From positions 5,373,528 through 5,437,527 of the forward strand of contig NC_045140.1 in NCBI RefSeq assembly GCF_008831285.2: a stretch of DNA of 64,000 nt. Reading direction: 5' to 3'. The notes under the pieces were generated by a model. It ran no database searches and had not been told where the DNA came from. It saw only the letters and a list, made by a program, of their open reading frames with translations. Below, piece by piece: positions 11,881 through 23,965 of this stretch. The stretch is from Nymphaea colorata (Eukaryota > Streptophyta > Magnoliopsida > Nymphaeales > Nymphaeaceae). Within the stretch, counting starts at the first letter, position 1, and each line of letters starts with the position of its first letter. The position numbers were made by a program, and so were the translations under genes.

Positions 11881-11946
11881 GTGGGCCCACCATTCTATAC
11901 TTTTTTCTTTCGTCAGTAAAGAGAAGCCTCGTGGTGTTATTTAAAG
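11881..11946 (+). promoter_or_regulatory. Putative core promoter of the bHLH gene: TCP site and TATA-like box
   Basis: GTGGGCCCAC at 11881-11890 is a palindromic match to the class II TCP consensus. About 48 bp downstream lies TATTTAAA (11938-11945), a plausible TATA box. A CT-rich leader typical of plant 5' UTRs follows (about 12075-12115). Between here and the start codon there are several short upstream ATG frames (for example 12171-12218). They would be removed if a 5'-UTR intron ends at TGTGTTGCAG (12349). This is inference from position and motifs only. Confidence 0.5.
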
Positions 11947-12440
11947 AGAGGGAGACATGCGATCCGCTGCACTCGGGTTCCTCCAATTTGAGAGTCCCAA
12001 TTTTTCTTATTTTCTCTCACATTCATCTCCTCGGGACACCAAACCAGTCATCAACACAATAATAGTTCAGCACTAAGGTTTTCAGATTCTCTCTCTCTCC
12101 CTCTCTCTATCTTTCTGCATTGCTGCTGAAAAGTGCGTACCTCGAATTTTGTATACCTACCAACAAGTTTATGCTCACGCTAAAAGTTACTTTCCACCGA
12201 ATAACTCAGCGTACCTGAGTGTGGAGGTTGTTAGGAAGGTTAGATGGTTTTGAACTTTGTTGTTCTGAAATTATCAGCAAGTTGGTCTTCGTTTTCTGAA
12301 GTTTAACAATTGCAACTCAAGTTTTCCTGTGTGTGTTAATGTGTTGCAGAAAAAGAGGAAAGATGGGATCCCTCTCTCTGTAGAAGAGAAGGCCGTCTTC
12401 CTGAACAGCAATCTCTTCTCTTCGGTACTGTGGCAGCACC

Positions 12441-13809
12441 ATGACCGCCTCTTTGAACTCACCCACCGCCATCCAAGGGATGCAGCAAGAGGAACGCGTC
12501 TCGGGCCCGAACCCTGAAAGCAGCAACGGTTTGGGCCATCACCAAGTTCCCCAAGATGATTTCTTGGAGCAGATGATTTCTTCCTTCCCTTCATGGGGAG
12601 AACTCTCTGAGTCTTCTTTCTCACATGCCCTTAACGGCAATGGCGGCGGCACGAATTCTCTGAAGCTTTTCTCCGTGCCTCTGACGAGCGGCAAGCCTGA
12701 CGAGACGTCGCCGGAGGACCTTCAGTATCCCGCTTCGTACTACGACACCGACTCGTCCGTTATGGCCTCTCGACTCCAGCAGCAACAGATCACCGGCGAA
12801 GGAAGTAGCTCTCCTGGTGTTAGGCCACCGCTTGGCGCTCTGCAACTCAACGCGACGGATTTGGGGGTCGACCATTCGCTGCTGTTGAACTCTAGAGCCA
12901 TGCGCAGGTCATCTTCGGCGAGCTGCATCGGCGACGTCGGTGCTGGCAGCGGCAGTTTTCCTCTTCCCTTGAGTCTTGGACAGGATGGCCACCACGCTGA
13001 CTCCTCTTCGGATTCTCACCTTGTTGAGAGATCGAGAGATGATATTGATGGCTCATTCAATTCCGTAAGACCGCCGTTTTGTGTCTTGTTGCTTCAGTTT
13101 TTCTTCTTTTTCTGATTCTTTAACTGGAAGGAAGTTTGAGTGGGTGACTGGTTTGTCTTGCAGAATATGAAAGGTGGTTCTGCTCGCTTCTGCAATTCGT
13201 TTCAGACGGGTGGGATTTCTCCAAATAACCATCTCGAACATTTTCAGGTTCTCTCTCTCCCTTCCTCCCTCCCTCTCTCTTTTCCGCTCCCCCATATTAA
13301 ACTTTGTCTCAATCTTTTTAAATAGAGTTATGGAGGACAGAATCCTGGAATAAATCAAACTCCGGCCTCCACGGCTTCTGCCAGACCAAGAGTGAGAGCA
13401 AGGCGTGGTCAAGCTACCGATCCCCATAGCATTGCTGAAAGAGTAATCTCCTGCCTCAGATCATCCTTTTTTTAATTGGGCATCCATTTTCCAATTGGGT
13501 ATTGGTAGAACAACTTCCCGTTTCTTCATCTCGCACTTGAATCAGTGATGCTTATCCTGGTAGAGAATGGTCTTGTTTCAGTTGCGTAGGGAGAGAATTG
13601 CAGAAAGAATGAAGGCACTGCAGGAATTGGTTCCTAATGCTAATAAGGTAGAGCTTTTTCAATTTATCATGTGTAAATGCAGCTTTGTTTATGCTCTGTT
13701 TCCATTCAGATTGCTGATTATGTGAATGAATGATGTGACGCAGACAGACAAGGCTTCCATGCTAGACGAAATCATTGATTACGTGAAGTTCCTCCAACTC
13801 CAAGTCAAG

Positions 13810-13882
<73 letters not shown>

Positions 13883-15238
13883 CCACGTTAAACAATTGAG
13901 CTTCTATTCCTAATCTCTGTTTTCTCTTTAGGTCCTCAGCGTGAGCAGACTTGGAGGAGCTGCTGCTGTTGCTCCACTGGTTGCTGATGCATCTGCTGAG
14001 GTAAACAATCGATCTGTCTGTTTATTTAGCTAATTTATTAGCTTTGTCTAAATCTCATCCAAGATATTTCTCATCATCAACAAGCGGTAGAGTCATTCAC
14101 TCGTATCATTCCTTCTGCGGCACACAGCAACATTGACCAAAGATCGTTTGTCACCCTTGTCAGTTGTCAATGTATTGATGTCGGTATGCAGACAAACAAA
14201 ATGTTGTCGTCATGGTGTTTCACTTTTTCAAGCGGAATCAAGGAGTAACCTGAGGTTTTCATTGAGTCCTGGTTGGCCTGTCCTGCTGTTAGAACTTCTG
14301 AGGTTAGGGTAGGACGCATCACCGAAGGCTTAATGTAGCTTTGCCCTTGATTTGGGTTTTCTTTCATGGGAATTTTATGAATGTTACCAAGTTGATAAAA
14401 AATCATGATCAAAGTGCTCATATGGGGCATCATGGCCATAAGATCGAAGTTGCATGTAATTTCCAGTAGGTGAGGGAAACTTCGAGGATTTTGCCCACTC
14501 TCTTTGCCTGCCAATCTAGATGCTGGTGTAATACCTTACTGTTTGGTTTGGTTGAAAAAGAAGGCATTAATGTATGGATTCACATGGCCCAAGCTTTATC
14601 TGTTTAAAATAAAAGAAAAAATAGAAATCCTTGAGAGGGGAAAGTGGGGAAGTAAGGAACCTTGGTTGGTGGTTCAGAATAGTTTATATTTTTTCCTTCC
14701 TTTCTTCTACCCCTTCCCTGTCCCCTCTCCATCTCTAGTTTTGACTTTTTGGGTTGGTTGAAGCCAACTTGTTATTCTTAAATGACTAAGACTAATTAAT
14801 GTTCATATGCAATTATTCCAGAAAAATGTTGGAACAGGAAGGAGAAGCAACAGCGGTAGCAGTGAACAGACTACAGTTTTGCCCTCCTCACAGGAAGGGG
14901 TAACCTTAGCAGAGCACCAAGTAGCAAAGCTCATGGAAGAAGACATGGGCTCTGCCATGCAATACCTGCAAGGGAAAGGCCTCTGTCTCATGCCGATTTC
15001 CCTTGCTTCTGCCATCTCCACAGCCACCTGCCACTCTAAGAACCTGCCCAGCAACACCATCAATAATAACAACAACAAGAGTAATAGCAGCAGCAGCAGC
15101 AGCACTGCTGTCTTTGTGTCAAACAGTTCCCCTTCCTTGACTGTGCAGTCTGCTTTAGTTAATAACGGTGGTGATGGTGGTAGCAATGGCGGAGATAATG
15201 TTAAGGAAATCACCTCTGTCCAGTGTGCAAAGCCATGA
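12441..15238 (+). CDS. LRL1: bHLH transcription factor, LRL/bHLH66 subgroup
   Basis: Seven exons: 12441-13064, 13164-13247, 13326-13442, 13582-13647, 13744-13809, 13932-14000 and 14822-15238. All junctions fall between codons and give 480 aa. The start CACCATGACC has a good context. Order: an acidic N-terminal block with [17 protein letters not shown] (about residue 35-55); the bHLH with [16 protein letters not shown] and [10 protein letters not shown], in which H270, E274 and R278 are the E-box/G-box contacts; helix 2 [13 protein letters not shown]; then the subgroup signature [20 protein letters not shown] and [11 protein letters not shown]; last an Asn/Ser-rich tail. LRL proteins are nuclear factors that promote root-hair and tip growth in Arabidopsis, Lotus and mosses. 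Family assignment is firm; the symbol stands for the LRL1/2/3 group, not a proven one-to-one ortholog. Exon 5 ends AAG|GC, giving a GC-AG intron (13810-13931). AATAAA at 15608 is a possible poly(A) signal. Confidence 0.93.
13812..13878. repeat. (TC)n microsatellite inside bHLH intron 5
   Basis: About 33 TC repeats begin a few bases after the GC donor and fill more than half of the 122-bp intron. On the sense strand it is a continuous polypyrimidine tract, so it could influence splice-site choice. Confidence 0.95.
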
Positions 15239-16575
15239 GTGGGTGGGATTCAGATGGTGCAAGCTGTAATTGCTGTTCACTGAGGTTTATAACCTCCCGG
15301 AAGCAAGTCTATGCTCTTAAGGATTCAGTTGGCTGGATGTTGGCTCACTACTTGCATGGATCTGACTAACCTGCTTTTAGCCTTTCCTGTATTTCCAATT
15401 CTTTGAGTTCTGCTACTTTATGTTCAAGCAGTTAGAAATTTTTTCTTCTTTTAGCTTTTTCTAGATTTTTTCCTTTTCCTTGTCCTCCTTGCGGAGAAGT
15501 CAGAAGACCATTAGCTGTCACAAAAGAATGAGAAAATGCAGCTTAGCATGGTCTATGTCCTTGGTTCTCATGTGGAGTTTGGCATATGCTCTTCAGAGTG
15601 GGAAATCAATAAAAGAAAGGAGAGAGAGATGTGCAAAGTTACAACTTCGAATAGAGCTATTGTTTAATACAGAGGTGATATTAATGGAAATAGATAACAG
15701 CTCAATTCCATCTGCTTGGTAGATTGGAAATACCACGCTCAAGGAGGCCAAAAGCCTGGATTGTATTTTTAGGGTGGTATGATATCAATCTTAGTGGTTT
15801 CTTGAACTTTAATTTGCTAACAATGGTAATAATTATAACTGAGATGGATACGGATGCCTTTGCTACTGTCTCAACACAAATTAAGTTGTATTTATTGTAG
15901 CTCTGAGAAAGTGATTTCGACGCTTGATGAATTTACTATTTTCTCTAACACATGAGGAAACCACATTAGACCTCTCCAGTGGCCGCTTGACAACATAAAA
16001 TACCGAAGCTAATACCCTTCGATCCCAGAGCTTAGACCTCTCGTATCTGACGTCGTATGTCTTGAATCTTGTCTTCTGTTTCTTGCAAGATGGGCTTGAC
16101 TATGTTATAATTATACAATTTGTCTTCTATGTCGTTGGGCTTCTGAATTAGTCTTGACATTTTTTAAAACGATTGGAAAGCAGTGTACTAATTAAAAAAT
16201 TTGTGGAAAAGAATAATACTGGTACAATGAAGGTATCTCTAAGAGGTCATAGCTGTTGCCTGTTGAAGAGACTAAAAATACAAAATGTCGTTGTTTATAG
16301 GCTCAGCAAGAGTAGCATTTTGCGAGGCACTTGCCGGAGATTTATTGCTTTTCTAGTATGTAAATCAGATCTAGTCTCAAATTTTCTGTTCAACTAAGCA
16401 AATTCTCCAAATTTACGACCAAACTTTCTTTGAGTGATCTTACAACGAATGACAAGCCGCCATTTGAATTCAGTTAATGAATTGTTAAATACCTGTTTAT
16501 TGTCATAGTAGCATTGCTCAGACCTCAAGCTAAACTCTTAATTCATGAACTTTTGAGCAAACTCTGGGGATGTAT
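15239..16575. other. 3' flank of the bHLH gene, nothing recognised
   Basis: This holds the presumed 3' UTR (to about 15.63 kb), then AT-rich DNA. The open frames at 15480-15722 and 16173-16397 show no domain. Confidence 0.5.
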
Positions 16576-16582
16576 TATAGTT

Positions 16583-17235
<653 letters not shown>

Positions 17236-17592
17236 CTTCAATCTAACCTCAGAATGTTGCCTTGACAAATCTACTGCAGCAATTATCTACATTGCATTAT
17301 GAATTTTGCCACCTACTAAACCCATACAGACACCTACTTTCTATCCATATATTAAGTACATATATAGATATACATGTGCACATACACAATTAGATATGTG
17401 TGCTCATACATTTCCTGAAAAAAAGCTTTAGCAAATGAAGAACTTGGGATCAGAGCTAAACATCTGTATTGGTTGCCAAACCATAAAACTCCAAACCGTT
17501 TGCCTAAAGCTGGGGGCTCCTGCAGCTAGAACAGAGGAATAACAACATAGAAAATAACACTGGAATGCCACATAGAAATGACAAAGCTTAAC

Positions 17593-19154
17593 CTAGGGGG
17601 CGTTTGATTTTCAAGAATTGCTGAAATTTTGGAATCAAAATCCTTATTTTTTGAAAAAATTAAAATCCCCTGTTAAACACAACATTTTGGTTTCAGGATT
17701 ATAAATCAATTCTAGAATCAAAATTCACTCGCAATGCCCTGACACGATAGCCCCTTTCTCTGCTCTTTCTCCTTCATCCGCGCCAGTCAGCAGTGAAGTG
17801 CAGCGAGTCTTCAACACTTCTTCCCCGCCCTGGTGGTATCTTGTCAGCGATGGCCGACGCACAGAAGAGCAGCTCCTTTGTTCTTCCGATGGGAGGCCAA
17901 AAGGAACTGGTGCATGTTGTTTCTGCATAGCCGGGAATCAGTGCCGAAGATGGTAAATGTGAATGGGAAGGGAGTAAGAAATGCTGCAGCGGTGAAGACC
18001 TGCTAGGTGGGTTGTACTCGGATTTGTTTGAACATGGTGATGATCGGTCCACGATTGCAGATTTCCCTTTTGGTCTTCCACATTAATCTTGATATTTTTG
18101 TTTTTGCTGGTTTTTTTTTTCTTGGATGATTCTATTTGGTCAAAGATTGATATGGCGGCGAGAGTTCTGTCATGCATTTCGATGTCTCCAGGATTGCTGG
18201 TCTCCTTCTTGTGGTGGTTTAAAGTGTATTATGCCAAGCAAGCTACATAAGTCAGGACGGATCATAGATTTTTTTCCTTCGTATATGTAGTCGACAGGAG
18301 AAATAATCAGCAGTGAATATACATTCAAAGGATTTCCAAGATGGGATGCTGTGAGGAGACTGCCTCAGTGCCAGCATATATTCCTCAGTTTGCATTAATA
18401 GATGGTCATCAAGGCGGGGTTCTTGCCCAATGTGCACAAAGGAATTTGTGATATAACTATTCATTCTTATGTAATAAGGTGAATTGTGTCTTCTACATAA
18501 TTGCATAATCTGATGCTGGTTAATGTTTTTTCTTTTTTCTTTTTGGCAAATGGTTGACGGATACCACACTGGCTTTAGGCCAAAAAACAAAGCTTTCAGA
18601 GTGATATGAGCCATGAAGCGAAAGTGGGCAGCAGGGTTCATTCTTCTGTGCATCATCGCTTTTATCATCTCTATGAAGTGATCAAGACCTTCTTCATGCT
18701 ACAGCATAGACACATGATCTGCCTTCTACCTGGTCCATCGTCTCTGGTTTGATGTTTTTGGGTGTCTTCCTTCTCGTGTAATGTTTTTTATGTTCTTAAG
18801 GTGTCGCGGTTTTGGTTTCATTTTGTTGTTGAGTATTTGACTGTAACTCAAATAAAGAACAGCTAATTGAGTTTGTAATATTATTTTTATCACAGATGCT
18901 TTTTGTTGCATATTTGAACTGCTAGTGGAGTTGTGAAGGCTGCAGCAGTTAATATAAATCAACAGTCTCCCAATTCCTAAATTTTAATTCCATTTCAATC
19001 AAACAAGGAGTTTTCAATTCTAGAATGAAGATTCCAAGTTATCAAACGCAGGTGGAAACTAGAATTGGATGGCATTGGAATGAGAATTCCAATTCCATTT
19101 TCAGTTGAAATTTTGATTCTGAAATTTTTTTAAAACCAATCAAATGCCCCCTAG
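17593..19154. mobile_element. 1.56-kb TIR element carrying gene-like sequence (Pack-type candidate)
   Basis: Left end CTAGGGGGCGTTTGATT, right end AATCAAATGCCCCCTAG: terminal inverted repeats whose inner parts remain loosely complementary for about 100 bp (AGAATTGCTGAAATTTTGGAAT against its inverted counterpart). Between them lies GC-richer, gene-like sequence on the plus strand: a CT-rich leader, a 26-codon frame at 17850-17930 (MADAQKSSSFVLPMGG...), a 32-codon frame at 18152-18250 (MAARVLSCISMSPGLL...) and a 3'-UTR-like tail with AATAAAGAAC near 18850. I do not recognise the donor gene. The layout fits a non-autonomous DNA transposon that captured a host gene or transcript. No target-site duplication could be fixed. 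Confidence 0.6.
17850..18250 (+). pseudogene. Captured host gene fragment, unidentified
   Basis: Two short open frames in good start contexts, 17850-17930 (26 aa) and 18152-18250 (32 aa, hydrophobic, SPGLLVSFLWWF), separated by a T-rich stretch. They may be broken exons of one source gene. Each frame is closed by a stop and no family was recognised. Confidence 0.35.
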
Positions 19155-19437
19155 AGTCTTATCTTTTTTGTTTTGTAATCTTCGATTTATATATTAGCAG
19201 AAAGCAACGACAGAAGTTAATTTAGAGTCCATGTGTATTCTATTCTATATATTTGCAGCGAAAAAGGTCGGTTTTACTTTATCTTAGTATACCTTGAAAC
19301 AAAACTTATAAATACATGAAACCAACTAAGATGCCCAATCGAACCAGGGCTAAATGCAACAACTAACTGAATTTGTCTTATACAAGTAAGCATGATATTC
19401 ATGTAAACCTGACCTTATTTGAGCACAGCCGACGTTG
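19155..19437. other. AT-rich intergenic DNA
   Basis: No feature was recognised. Confidence 0.5.
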
Positions 19438-19612
19438 AACTTCAATCACAACTGCCTACCTTTATGGCTGGATGGTTTTTTTTATTTTGTGTTTTTCAAA
19501 AACCATCATAAAAATGTTCATTAAACAAGTGGCATACGCCTTTTGTGACGGTTTTCAGCGAAAAAAAATTTAAAAAAAAAAATCCAACAACAGAAGTAGG
19601 CAGTTGTTTTCA
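19438..19612. mobile_element. Short MITE with about 40-bp inverted ends
   Basis: The left end TTCAATCACAACTGCCTAC... and the right end ...GTAGGCAGTTGTTTTCAA are inverted copies. The inner parts also pair (GGATGGTTTTTTTTA with AAAAAAAAAATCC). The total of about 175 bp and the AT-rich core suit a MITE. No coding capacity. Confidence 0.6.
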
Positions 19613-20540
19613 ATTCTTTATATATATAATTAATGGTGACTCTAGCTATTCCATGTCATTCAAGAGGGTCATTTGATCCATTGTAATAGACAGTTGAAAG
19701 CATAAAAAGAAAAAAGTGACAGACATTTTTATTATTTAGTATTAATTTACACTTTTTTTGTCTTTACTTTTTTTCTCAACCGTTCATCGTGATACAACGA
19801 ACAGCTTTAGTAAAACCTTTAAATTTTTGCTAAAAAAATAATTAAAACAAAATATAAATATCCTAATATATTTGTAGAAACTAATTTGATATTACACATG
19901 CTCTAGTTTAAGCTGTTTTTATTGAAAATCGGGATTTTTTGATAATCAAAATTTTGATGTTATATGAGCTATTCAGTTTTACTAATTAAAAAAATATAAT
20001 TAAATTTAAAAATATTAACTTAATATATGTTTTCCATCACATATCTATAATATCTATAAAGTTCGATTGCAAAAAAAAAAAAACATCTTAATTGTTGCTT
20101 TTACGCAATCTTGTTTGTCTGAGATTTACTACTTGACCGGCCGGCCACCGCAAGACCGGCTGGCCGCCACCAGCTAGTGGGAGGGGCTCCCCTACTCTAG
20201 CCGATAAATGACAGGTCGTGAGTTCCAATCCCACTGTAGCCCGTTAGGAGTAAAGTAGCTCATGTGATGGAAGAGCTTTTCATCCCGAACATTTTAGTTT
20301 CATGTTTGTTTCTGCATGAAAATTTTTTTAGTGCACATCTTGATGTCCTACAAATAGGTCAAAAAAAAAATTACCAGGGCTTAAACTTTCACCTATTTAA
20401 TAGAACTTTATTCTCAGGGACTAAAGTTTCAGAGCCTGTTAAAAAGTCTCGGGACATTTGTTCCACGTTTGTCTCTTGAAGTGTACTATGCCATGCATTC
20501 AAACGCGGTGGAGATGAGTTAAGTGTATTTGAGCCATGTT
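19613..20540. other. AT-rich intergenic DNA with a possible SINE relic
   Basis: Mostly AT-rich. At 20140-20260 a GC-richer island contains GGTCGTGAGTTCCAATCCC, a B-box-like motif, but lacks a convincing A box or fold. No gene was recognised. Confidence 0.4.
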
Positions 20541-20552
20541 TAAAGTTTTTCA

Positions 20553-21270
20553 GTGGCACAGATTCTCAACTCTGACTTCATATTGATGCTGCAGTTCAAA
20601 GAGATCCTAAGAAAGTGGTGGGTGGAAAGGCCTTGTTCAAGTTGCAAGGCTGACTGCCTGTTGTGTTTGAGTTTGCAGACCTGTGGTAGAAAGGGAGAAA
20701 TCGGACTGCCATTGAAGAATGGAGATGCTGGTTGCGGCAGTCTTCTTGTATATACATTGCCTCTCATGTGGCAGGCTGCCGACAACAGACAGACAGACCT
20801 CAAAAGAAGGGGAATAGCCTGTGTGGGTAGGTGTTACATCAGCAAAAGAAGTGAAGAGGACGCTGACCTTCTATTGTTTAGGAGTGAGTTAACTGTAAAG
20901 CTATGGGGTCTTAGCAGTCCAGAGCCACCGCAGCCCTCATTTGAGCTTCGTTGAATAATTGAATGCATGGTTTCAATGCAGGTTTAACAACGCCTGGCTC
21001 AGTAAATGTTGGAGAATTTCGCTTCATTTGGTGATTTGGAACATGTGGTCATGTCCGGAATAGGCGTATGCATAGAGATTTGGGTAACCTTGAGTCTGTT
21101 TTGGAGCGGGTGCACTGAATGTTTCCTGTCTCTGTTCAAGGACAAGGATGATGACCTCATTCACTGTAACAAGTTGGGATTGAAGTTGGGAGAATCATTC
21201 AGAAGGTGGACCAGCAATGGAAGCAAAGGAAGCCTATATTCAAATGGCGTCGATGAGGAAAGATGATTGT
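20553..21270 (+). pseudogene. Decayed LINE ORF2 tail (zf-RVT domain)
   Basis: The frame at 20553-20954 contains DNRQTDLKRRGIACVGRCY, then SKRSEEDADLLLFRSELTVKLWG. This matches the reverse-transcriptase zinc-binding domain at the C-terminus of plant LINE (L1-type) ORF2. Of the metal-binding residues only the first Cys is clear; the later Cys, His and Cys positions read Ser, Leu and Arg. After a stop and frame change, 21006-21266 carries a VIWNMW-like block expected next in the family. It is not able to work. The upstream reverse transcriptase is absent, as in 5'-truncated LINE copies. Confidence 0.65.
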
Positions 21271-22530
21271 TGGCTGGGACTGGGAGCCTAAGGAATTCAG
21301 CAGGGGAGAGGAGATTAAGTTATCTCTAACCCGCAGGAGGTGCAAAATGCTGCGAGTTTGCCTGAGAGTGGGCCATTTTTAGTTGACTCAGCAGATTTAG
21401 GCCACTTTTACAACATTGCAAATTTCCATACAGGAGCACTGTGCACAAACTAGATCTCAATAGTTCAAAGGGTTGCCTAATGTTTAATGAACAACAAAAG
21501 ATTGAAAGAGGCAGAAGTCAAAATTCAGAACAATACTAAAAGCCAAATATGGCCAAGATTACATAAAAGCAATAGGCCAAGAATGAAAATCTTAACTTCG
21601 AATCTTCATGTCGATGCAACCTGCCAATCGACATTCTGCAATTCGGGCAATAAATAATTGAGCAGGGCGACAAAAGATTTTGAAGCTTTTTTCTTCTCAT
21701 GCCTGACAGCTAGCTAAATCTAGGAATCATTCATTATTCACAACGTCAATCAGCACTAATATGCAGAGGAACTAGGGGGACCAATATTCTTTTCATTGTA
21801 GTCACCAGAGTACCTAAACTAATACAACTGAGAAATAGTAAAGTATCTAACGTTAAGAGAAAAACCGCATTCAACCCTAATTAAAATGCTCTCTTACATT
21901 AATAACTAGAAGCAGCTATTAGTTAGCAAATCAAATGAGAAACCAATCAAAAGCTCCGAGCCTCCTAGAAACCATCTTTCGCAGATGACACCAAGAAAAT
22001 CACGACAGTGTTTTTTTCTTTCAATTGGAAGGCTTGGAACAATCCTGAAAGGAAGTCCTGCAACCCAATCATTGATTGGTCTCCCTCAACCCAGTTATGG
22101 CAGCTAAACATGAGTCCAATACTGGGAGAGAAACACCACAGTGAAATGTTGATCCGTCATCTTTTGGACAGAGTATGACAACAAAAATCGGAGGAAAATG
22201 GGTGCACGCGAGAGAGAGAGAGAGAGAAATGGCATTCAAGAATGTACCATGTTATTCTAATAGTTACAAACCTAAAAAAGATGTGTACAAGAGACTAAAA
22301 CTTCAGGATTGTACACAGAACTTGATTCTGCCAAAATTGCAGAAACTAAATGATAAATCTACAGTCAGATTCAATAATAACAAGCAATCCGTGATGAATA
22401 GAGCCCTTTCAAGCAAGGCCTGACATATATCTTGCCAATTGCCACTATTTATATTCTATACCATGTCATGTGAAGAAGCGCAAGAGGATAAGGGATGTCT
22501 TTTTGTGCATTCCATTATTAAAGTTTATGG
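21271..22530. other. Intergenic DNA, nothing recognised
   Basis: No gene or structured repeat, apart from a short (GA)n run at 22210-22227. Confidence 0.5.
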
Positions 22531-22534
22531 AAAC

Positions 22535-23965
22535 AGCGAAGCCGGAAATTTAAGCTAGAGGGTGCCGAGTATACTATGTAGTAAAATGAAATTAAATGAA
22601 ATCTTATTAATTACACTAACCATTAAAACAATCCATTAAAAAGCTAAAGAATCACAAGTATATATTCACTAATAATCTATACTTGCCTAATGTTTTTTAC
22701 GAGTGACAACATAATCAGAAATATTATTTTCTTAACAGTCTATAATCACGAAAATATCTCATCGAACAATAAATAATCAATAATCATAATCATGGAGAAC
22801 AATATTATCCGGCAGTATATTTTCACAGTATAATCAACACTATGTGCGGTACAACCAACATTATTTTTCCAGTATCGATATCGAATCGCCAATATATTTT
22901 CTGCGAAAGTATACCATTAATCAAATATTTTTTATAGCAGTTTATTTCTTGTTGCAGCATATAATCAACAAAATACTTTTATGACAATATGTATTTGTTA
23001 ATGCTTGCCAAACATTAAAGTTAACTTAAGCTCAATGTTTCCCAAGATTCAAGATTTTAATGAGAACGACCAAATGAACTAAATTTCCTTAATCGCACAT
23101 AATTGACATTAATCACTATTAAACATTAGTTCGAACATAAGCATTTTTAGAAACATGAAAAATACCACATTGACATAAATATCACAGAACTATGAAGAAA
23201 TCAAATGAACATAAGCACTATTAAACATGACAAATAGAAATAAATTAAAAGTTATAAATGAGACCAGAGAACACTACCAATTGTCAAAAATAAGTGCAAA
23301 GAAAGTTCAAAGTAAATACCGATCATTTATCATTCATGAAGTGAAGCCCTTCAGCACAGTCATTGCAAAGTTGTCAACCTAAGGGTTACTTTTTGGTCGT
23401 TAGAAGCCTTACAAAAAGCAAAAAATCCCCAAACTGCATCAAATTCAATTTGCAGTCCCTGAAAACTGTCAAAAGATTTAAGGAGATGAAGCAATACAAG
23501 CATGACATTTTGTTGAAAAAAAAACAGATTAAAAAACCTAAAAACAGCAACCAATTATGATGATTCTAGAAAAATATAGGATCCTTGAAAAACAAAACGC
23601 TGACATTGAAAGAATATGGATCAGATTATCCCTTTATTCAAACACAAATAAAAATCCTTAGAAAAATGAATCCTAGATTATCGATGCAAACTCAGGGCTA
23701 GTTATTCAATAGAGTTTTCATTTGAAGGAGGGAAGAAACAAAAAAAAAAATGAAAGGGTGAGAGTTTTTCGGCAGCTCTCTCTAAATTTCAAGCTGTCCC
23801 TCAAAATTTTGTGGCACAAACAAGTTTTCGGTGGGAGAGTTGGGCACAATTTTATTGGATGGGCTAGGTCCCATAGGGCACTAATCCAGGTCTAGGGGCG
23901 CATAGCATGTCCCAAACCCCGCAGATGAAGATTGGGACCCATACTTGGATCCACCACTGCACGGA
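22535..23965. mobile_element. Possible 1.4-kb non-autonomous element
   Basis: The left border GAAGCCGGAAATTTAAGCTAGAGGGTGCCG and the right border, reverse-complemented GTGGTGGATCCAAGTATGGGTCCC, both look like the GTGGCGGA(G/T)CC termini common on plant repeats. The interior is very AT-rich and non-coding. The borders match poorly to each other, so the boundary call is tentative. Confidence 0.35.

Noticed and set aside
12274..12875. Minus-strand open frames across bHLH exon 1
   Set aside because: They are antisense shadows of a GC-rich coding exon; the plus-strand frame has the family signatures and splices into the bHLH domain.
13804..13809. GT donor at 13804 for bHLH exon 5
   Set aside because: It would delete the conserved Val-Lys before VLS; the GC donor gives the family sequence. 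Kept only as a possible alternative.
14167..14514. 115-codon minus-strand frame in bHLH intron 6
   Set aside because: No domain and no splice context; it lies in an intron of a well-supported gene.
20140..20260. tRNA gene or SINE
   Set aside because: A B-box-like motif is present but the A box and second copy are missing, so it is not called as an element.
20006..20270. GACCGGCCGGCC-rich island as a CpG promoter
   Set aside because: No transcript-like sequence follows on either strand.
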